Shown here: positions 58,845 to 64,000 of the stretch, piece after piece | Position numbering within the stretch: position 1 is the first letter of the stretch | Layout of the letters: each line of letters opens with the position of its first letter | Source: a virus | Direction: 5' to 3' (one strand) | IMG/VR virus record: IMGVR_UViG_3300011113_000652 | Location: 1 to 64,000 of that record | Length of the DNA: 64,000 nt | The notes under the pieces: generated by a model | What the model was told of the DNA's origin: nothing | The model's input: only the letters and a program-made list of their open reading frames with translations | Databases searched by the model: none | Program-made: the position numbers and the translations under genes

Positions 58845-60171
58845 TGTACCAGTTGGTCAAGTTAGGAAATGCCGCTGTGAAGTTTTTGCCACGGCGCTGA
58901 TCATACTGCTGATAAAACTGTCGAAAATCATTGTGTAATTTTGGCATTTCAAATGTGTCAGAATGTGGCGTTTTGACCACATCTAGATAATCGATCAACC
59001 GTTGCATGTGATTGATTTCGTGTTCGTGCATGAGTGGACTATCTTGATTAAGTTGTAGCCAGGATTCAAGATTGTTTTTGTATTGTGTGCGGATGTTATC
59101 TGGCAACACTAGGGCACTTTGAAAACTAGGAAAACGCAGTATGTTTAGTGTAAAGTTTACACGTTCGCGACCATAAACCTGTTTGAGTCGTATCAACTGA
59201 TTCAACAAATCCGGCAAGCTGTCCAGGCACAAGGCATTGATAGTGGCCATACAATGCACAGCTTTGATACTGTCGTGTTCTAATAGTTCTTGTACATTGT
59301 GCATCCATAGATCATAATCAAGACCGTCACGAATGTATTCAGCTTGACTGTCCGTGCTTTCCATACTAGTATAAATTTCTAAATGTGGAATATCTCTTAC
59401 TCGTTCGATAAAATCTAACAAACGTAATCGATCCATCCCTAGATTTGAGTTTATAGCCAGGCGTGTTTGACTGCGCCCTTTGTTGGCTTTGAACCAGTCA
59501 ATCAACCGCCACAGTTCACCGCTCATGGTAGGCTCGCCACCAGTGATCCTTAACTCTTGCAGAGTTTTATGCAGATCCGTTTCCCACCAAGAAAAAAAGG
59601 CATTCACATAAGGATTAGACTCACCAAACCGGTATAGCTGGGAGCTGGCGTGTTCGTGTGTGAAATGATTACGACCATCACTGACCAGTCCTTGGTAAGA
59701 GCCATTGTTTTTGATATCTCGGGCCCAGGTCGTAGAGAAAGCAGGATTACAATAACTGCAAGCAAACTGGCACGTACGATCAAAGGCTATCTCAAGAGTA
59801 CGTAGATTCACGTCTTCTCGTGCCGGAGTGGCAAATGCCTGGTCCAAAGCCTCTAAGGGATAAATTCTGCTCTTGTACACACGATCGCTGACAGCGTCAA
59901 CCCCCATGTCTTCAATTTTCCAGCAGTATTCACAGCCCTGTGGTCGTTCACCTGCTTGCATCATAGCGCGATCTTGTTTTTTCTGTGCGGTGTTGTGTAT
60001 GGCACTGGGATTGGTTGCAATGGCTTCTCGGTCAATGGCATGTGCCGGAGGATGATGACAACTTGTGGTCTGGCCTGAGCCCAACCATATGGTAGCATTG
60101 TACCATTTGGCCGCGCAGAAGCTGGCACTTTTAGTGTCTAGGGCCTGCTGTCGAAATTCTAAATCATTCAT
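58828..60171 (-). CDS. radical SAM protein, twitch-type
   Basis: 447 aa. F-C-A-A-K-W and S-C-H-H at the N-terminus (Cys-His-His in place of the C-C found in its paralogues), C-E-Y-C-W near 80, radical-SAM C-Q-F-A-C-S-Y-C near 135, and I-T-G-G-E-P-T. More diverged than the 53364/55611/57588 group. Confidence 0.8.
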   Translation of the reverse strand: MNDLEFRQQALDTKSASFCAAKWYNATIWLGSGQTTSCHHPPAHAIDREAIATNPSAIHNTAQKKQDRAMMQAGERPQGCEYCWKIEDMGVDAVSDRVYKSRIYPLEALDQAFATPAREDVNLRTLEIAFDRTCQFACSYCNPAFSTTWARDIKNNGSYQGLVSDGRNHFTHEHASSQLYRFGESNPYVNAFFSWWETDLHKTLQELRITGGEPTMSGELWRLIDWFKANKGRSQTRLAINSNLGMDRLRLLDFIERVRDIPHLEIYTSMESTDSQAEYIRDGLDYDLWMHNVQELLEHDSIKAVHCMATINALCLDSLPDLLNQLIRLKQVYGRERVNFTLNILRFPSFQSALVLPDNIRTQYKNNLESWLQLNQDSPLMHEHEINHMQRLIDYLDVVKTPHSDTFEMPKLHNDFRQFYQQYDQRRGKNFTAAFPNLTNWYNDIQI

Positions 60172-61315
60172 AGAAACAGTGTTGTTTTAAAAATTGAAAA
60201 AAGCGCTGGGGAAAATCACGTCTGACTTGGTCACGCATGACAGCCAAGTGTTGTTGGTTGTATTTACAAGTATTATAGCATGCTTTGAGAAAACTTGCAA
60301 GGTCTTGGCGGCATAGATCTTCCACTACCAGTGCTATGCGTTCAATACGATCTTGACTGTTTTCAATACTGTCAAAACTTTCATCTATCAAGTGACCAAA
60401 GGTCTGGAATCCCATATTCTTGAGATCTCGGTAATAGCCTTGATTGGCCACTGCTATCCAAGGATGAGACATGGCCATGGGTTTCCAGATTTTTTCGGTC
60501 CTGAAACTGTAAGGATAATCAAACACAGTTTCGGTGACCAGGCTGAAGTAGGTGTCAATGTAGGCTTCGGGATTAAGGTAAATCTCGCCCCATTCGTCGT
60601 TGAACAATTCATATTTGACAAATTGCCGGTCAGATTCAAGGTCGTTGACACGATCTCTGTAGGCAACATATTCATATTGGGCCGGCAATAGTTTTATGTG
60701 GTGTGGTTGTCCTATCAAATCTAGATCATTGTGTTCCAGCACAATGTCTTTGGAATAGCCCACTGTCAAGTCCAACCAACTCCAAAGACTTTGATCCAGC
60801 AGACCAGATAATCTAAATCTTTCCATGAGATATTTTCTATGGGTTCGGGTGCGGCCGTTTAGAAAAAGAAACCGGTAGGGTTTGTGGGTCTTGTCATGGA
60901 TTTCTTGTGATCTTGACATGGCCAGCAAGTTTTCTTCATAATCGTGTACCTTAGGTAAGAAACTATCATACAACAAATAAGTCCACGATGGATCCATGTC
61001 GCCGCCACCTATCAATAACATGCGTTTTTGCTTGACCAAATCTGCACAATTATGCACCGTTTCACAGTGGCTGGCCAAGGTCTGCGATCCTTCTGCAGGA
61101 TTACACAAGATTACTTTGATCACATTGTTTTCTACCAAGTCTCTGATACGATGTTTATGAAAATTGAACTGTGCCCTGCCTATCAAATATACAGCTCCAG
61201 GTTGTATTTCATGTTTGCCAAAGTCGTAGAACTCTTCGTCTGCCCAGGGTTTGAGTAGATCGTAAACCTCCCCAAAAACATCGATTATAAATTTAGATTT
61301 GCTAATCATTGTCAT
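60164..61315 (-). CDS. glycosyltransferase-like protein of the T-E-K-x-x-K family
   Basis: 383 aa. R-T-E-K-I-W-K-P-M-A-M-S-H-P-W-I then M-G-F-Q-T-F-G-H-L-I-D-E-S-F-D. L-L-I-G-G-G-D and L-F-L-N-G-R-T-R-T-H-R-K in the N-terminal half resemble a GT-B linker. ATGA overlap with the upstream paralogue and 8-nt overlap downstream. Confidence 0.6.
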   Translation of the reverse strand: MTMISKSKFIIDVFGEVYDLLKPWADEEFYDFGKHEIQPGAVYLIGRAQFNFHKHRIRDLVENNVIKVILCNPAEGSQTLASHCETVHNCADLVKQKRMLLIGGGDMDPSWTYLLYDSFLPKVHDYEENLLAMSRSQEIHDKTHKPYRFLFLNGRTRTHRKYLMERFRLSGLLDQSLWSWLDLTVGYSKDIVLEHNDLDLIGQPHHIKLLPAQYEYVAYRDRVNDLESDRQFVKYELFNDEWGEIYLNPEAYIDTYFSLVTETVFDYPYSFRTEKIWKPMAMSHPWIAVANQGYYRDLKNMGFQTFGHLIDESFDSIENSQDRIERIALVVEDLCRQDLASFLKACYNTCKYNQQHLAVMRDQVRRDFPQRFFQFLKQHCFYE

Positions 61316-62352
61316 TCAAATATATGATTAATTAGATATTCTTGTTCGTTGGCAAATTCAAAAAATCTATCTCGATTATGCATTAGATCTGGCAACATTT
61401 GATTATACAATTCTAAAATATCATTTTTTGACAAAGTGGTGAGGTATCGAATTGCTTCACACAACGATTCGTGAACTCGGTGCTCGTCTGTAAAATCAAT
61501 CCCGTCAAAGTATCGATTAAATGTTTTAAATCCGTTGTGTTCTAACCATTGGTAAGTTCTTACGTTACCATTGATCAAAAACGGTCTCAATCCTATAATA
61601 GGTTTAAATTGGGTTTCAGAAACAAAAATGTCATCCCATACATTAAATTCTGTAGCACCAATTATATATAAAAAATGATGTTGCCAATAATCCATACGAT
61701 GCAGTGTTAACACGTCGTGCGGTATTTCAAATTCGTCCGGGCCGGTAAACCAATGATTGTCTTTTTTATAATTTTCAATTTTTTCGCCGATTGAAAAAAA
61801 TAAGTTGTTGTCAGGGTCCTTGTCGTAAATTACATTAGGTTTTCCTAAAGTTACTATTCCATATTTTTTTAAATCTTTAGCAATTAACTGTTTGATAAAG
61901 TTAACTCTGTGTTCTCTGGGTTTGCGATTGTAATTAATAAAAATATATTCTGGGTCCACTAACTTTAGTTCATCATCTGTGTAAGTTTGGAAATGTTTTT
62001 TTAATACAGGCGCAAAAAAATTAAAATGATGTTCAGTATCAAAGTTTCCAATTTTGTACACTGTTGGATTGCCTAGGCTAGCAACAATACTGTTGATTTG
62101 TTCGGGGTTAATCATAGCCGGGTCAACTGTGGATAACAAAAAGAGGTTATCAAACTTTTGTCCTACAAGTGCAAGATATTTTGAATATTCTCCATTGTTG
62201 AATTGTGGTCCAAACCAAGTTAAATTTATCAGCAGATTGGTACGGTCTTTGAATTTAGTTTCTATTTGCTGTCTAAGGGTATCTATACAATTATTCTCAT
62301 ATCTGGTCCAGAGATAATCATCTGGAAATGTAGTACCCAGGTAAACAATCAT
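61312..62352 (-). CDS. glycosyltransferase-like protein, divergent T-E-K-x-x-K family
   Basis: 346 aa. V-S-E-T-Q-F-K-P-I-I-G-L-R-P-F and H-N-G-F-K-T-F-N-R-Y-F-D are the family block in diverged form (Lys after Glu is Thr). F-I-N-Y-N-R-K-P-R-E-H-R matches the N-G-R-T-R-T-H-R-K segment of 60164. Strongly AT-rich. ATGA overlaps on both sides. Confidence 0.55.
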   Translation of the reverse strand: MIVYLGTTFPDDYLWTRYENNCIDTLRQQIETKFKDRTNLLINLTWFGPQFNNGEYSKYLALVGQKFDNLFLLSTVDPAMINPEQINSIVASLGNPTVYKIGNFDTEHHFNFFAPVLKKHFQTYTDDELKLVDPEYIFINYNRKPREHRVNFIKQLIAKDLKKYGIVTLGKPNVIYDKDPDNNLFFSIGEKIENYKKDNHWFTGPDEFEIPHDVLTLHRMDYWQHHFLYIIGATEFNVWDDIFVSETQFKPIIGLRPFLINGNVRTYQWLEHNGFKTFNRYFDGIDFTDEHRVHESLCEAIRYLTTLSKNDILELYNQMLPDLMHNRDRFFEFANEQEYLINHIFE

Positions 62353-63071
62353 AAATTACCTTCTATCAGACCAATGAGTTTTTTTGAGATATAGATGTGT
62401 CCTTCTACATTGGGATGAGCATAGCCAGGCCTGATATATTTTTCTAGTGTTGCTTTTTGTTTCTGCCAGTCAATGTCTGTTAAGATTGGAACATCATCAG
62501 TTATTACTGATCCGCCGTCGTTGTCAATGTTATTCAGCATGAATTGAGCAATGCATCGATTGCGCGGCACAAGCCAGGATGATGCAGGAACTATATCCAT
62601 AACAGAATCCTCCAGGGCAGTGAATAAATTTAAAAAATAAGCCTTGATTCCTAGTTGCGTAGCCCATAGATATAACAAATTTACAGTACGATCATAATTA
62701 TAAATTCGTTGTCTGGGATTATCAAAATATTTGTACCATTCTTGAACATGTGGGTGAACATTTGCGCTACCATTTTTGCTAGGCGAAATTTGCAATATTT
62801 CATCATTCTCATTTAATAAACCAGTGCGGTGAGGAGCACTTAAACAAAAAAACACAATATCATCTGCCGTTAACTGATTGACAATATTAAAAAATCGATA
62901 AGGTATTTCATCTGGCCCAGATCCAGATACTCCTAAATTTATACATTCTGCAGAAAAATGTTGACTGATCAAAGTTGGAAAAACATACAGATGTCGGTCT
63001 CGGAGAGGAACAGTTAATTCAAGTTCGTCTCCTACTACCCAACTATCCCCAAACCAATAAAATTTTTTCAT
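62349..63071 (-). CDS. SGNH-hydrolase-like protein
   Basis: 240 aa from ATG 63071, which overlaps the upstream stop as ATGA. W-F-G-D-S-W-V-V-G-D-E-L-E block I, G-V-S-G-S-G-P-D-E block II, C-L-S-A-P-H-R block III, and Y-A-H-P-N-V-E-G-H with the catalytic His. Clear paralogue of 21415-22191 in a distant part of the window. Confidence 0.75.
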   Translation of the reverse strand: MKKFYWFGDSWVVGDELELTVPLRDRHLYVFPTLISQHFSAECINLGVSGSGPDEIPYRFFNIVNQLTADDIVFFCLSAPHRTGLLNENDEILQISPSKNGSANVHPHVQEWYKYFDNPRQRIYNYDRTVNLLYLWATQLGIKAYFLNLFTALEDSVMDIVPASSWLVPRNRCIAQFMLNNIDNDGGSVITDDVPILTDIDWQKQKATLEKYIRPGYAHPNVEGHIYISKKLIGLIEGNL

Positions 63072-63964
63072 TTTGTAATTCCTAACATATCTGGATTTAC
63101 CTCGGCCACAAGGTTCCACACTTTTTGATTGTTCCACGGGGTGTGGCAATGTGCATCATTACAAGATTTGCATAAAGTTTCTTGTGAAAATCCCAATTGA
63201 TTGTTTAGCTTGTGTATTTTTTGTATTTCTCTGCCATTGAGTATTTCATCGTAGGATTGCGTCAACAAATTACCAAGTCGATGTTTTAGTCCATAGTCCA
63301 TACAACAAAGTATTACATCGCCGTTGGGCAACAATATATTGGCATGATAATCTTTGTTTCTTGTACATTCAACTATGAATTCGTATTGTGGCGGCGCATT
63401 AACTGGCTGACTGTTTATGTTTTCAATGCGCAAATTGTTAGCTCTGGTATGCAAATACCAGTTACTGGGCACAATTTTTGTTTCTATAGCCGGATCAATT
63501 TTAGATTCAGAATCCATAGTCATATAATTTACATTTCCAAGACGAGAAATACAATTAAACGTATATTCAAAATCTTTGCTGTATCTAAACCCAATCATGT
63601 TTTTATTTTGATCAGGCAAATGCACCCAAAAATCTTTGATCTGCAATTTGTATTGTTCTAATAATGTAATCAACCGATCGCACTGTGTGGGATTTATGTT
63701 GTACAAGGTAGTGTAGATACCGACCTCAAACCCTTGTTGCAAAGATAATTCTAAAAAATCATTACATAGATTGTTAGCCCATGGCTCGGTATATCCAGCA
63801 AACACTATACGTACATCCTTAGGTAGTTTGGATAACGCAGTAACAAATGTGTCTAGAGACATTTTTTTTATAGGATCTGTGTAGGCTTGTCTTAACTTGT
63901 CTTGCGGACAAAAAGTACACATCAACGGGCATCCAATTTGTGTAGTTATCTCTAGGGTGTTCAT
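63068..63964 (-). CDS. radical SAM protein with SPASM-like C-terminal cysteines
   Basis: 298 aa from ATG 63964 (GGAG 6 nt upstream). C-P-L-M-C-T-F-C-P-Q near residue 12 is the radical-SAM motif at the very N-terminus. The C-terminal third has D-V-I-L-C-C-M-D and C-K-S-C-N-D-A-H-C, a SPASM/twitch cluster. The order differs from the other five, whose extra cysteines come first. AT-rich. First visible gene of the minus-strand operon, which continues past the window. Confidence 0.82.
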   Translation of the reverse strand: MNTLEITTQIGCPLMCTFCPQDKLRQAYTDPIKKMSLDTFVTALSKLPKDVRIVFAGYTEPWANNLCNDFLELSLQQGFEVGIYTTLYNINPTQCDRLITLLEQYKLQIKDFWVHLPDQNKNMIGFRYSKDFEYTFNCISRLGNVNYMTMDSESKIDPAIETKIVPSNWYLHTRANNLRIENINSQPVNAPPQYEFIVECTRNKDYHANILLPNGDVILCCMDYGLKHRLGNLLTQSYDEILNGREIQKIHKLNNQLGFSQETLCKSCNDAHCHTPWNNQKVWNLVAEVNPDMLGITK

Positions 63965-64000
63965 TGTTGACTCCAATATTTACAATCATTCCACCAGGCT

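Noticed and set aside
1-64000. CRISPR array, insertion sequence, integrase or attachment site
   Set aside because: No regularly spaced repeats, transposase or recombinase motifs, or tRNA-end duplication were found by reading.
1-64000. Bacterial chromosome (betaproteobacterium) as the source
   Set aside because: TctC, TorF and permuted ssrA would fit, but tiny overlapping ORFs, T4-type RNase H, several phage-conserved small proteins, late-promoter boxes and lack of housekeeping genes fit a phage better. Not fully excluded without structural genes.

Overview
The window looks like part of a large tailed-phage genome, probably a T4-like myovirus of a betaproteobacterium, and not bacterial chromosome. 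Genes are packed with 1-8 nt overlaps (many ATGA junctions). There are no housekeeping operons but many tiny ORFs, scattered tRNAs and a T4-type RNase H. Several small proteins match families I remember from marine T4-like phages. T4-like late promoter boxes (TATAAATA) occur beside very regular sigma70-type promoters (TTGAC[A/C]-N17-TATAAT). Three features point to a betaproteobacterial, possibly freshwater, host: a circularly permuted tmRNA, TctC-type binding proteins and a TorF-type porin. No capsid, tail, terminase or polymerase gene lies in the window, so the phage assignment is an inference from context.

Layout. 1-16096 (+): queD, a translationally coupled sugar-nucleotide/glycosyltransferase operon, a phosphoribosyltransferase, queE, a nucleotide-sugar dehydrogenase, tandem SGNH proteins, RNase H and conserved phage hypotheticals. 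16071-25261: one reverse SGNH gene, then a mosaic of tRNAs, a permuted ssrA, a run of tiny membrane proteins, an outer-membrane porin, a candidate small RNA, a phosphoesterase, an acyl-CoA-dehydrogenase-like protein and an RpoZ-like protein. 25265-30662: an unusual five-gene module of two PP-loop ATPases enclosing two exported TctC proteins and one DctP-like protein without a signal peptide. 30762-40834: a MoxR ATPase and its metallopeptidase/VWA partner, enclosing SGNH genes, a flavin halogenase and a paralogous family of short proteins ending in an F-x-L-R-W-like motif. 40836-48800: a sugar epimerase/dehydratase, amidinotransferase and DegT aminotransferase cassette, glycosyltransferase-like genes and a second amidinotransferase. 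48795-63964 (-): a coupled operon of six radical-SAM proteins with a carbamoyltransferase, glycosyltransferase-like, sulfotransferase-like and SGNH proteins.

Working together. Much of the coding capacity resembles a toolkit for making and decorating unusual sugars or small molecules: NDP-sugar oxidation and epimerisation, amino transfer, guanidino transfer, carbamoylation, O-acyl chemistry, radical-SAM rearrangement, halogenation and glycosyl transfer. The gene types overlap those of aminocyclitol/aminoglycoside pathways. The product (virion glycan, DNA modification or host-surface change) cannot be read from sequence. A second theme is takeover of host functions: translation (tRNAs including an initiator-like one, tmRNA), transcription (omega-like protein) and the envelope (porin, periplasmic binding proteins).
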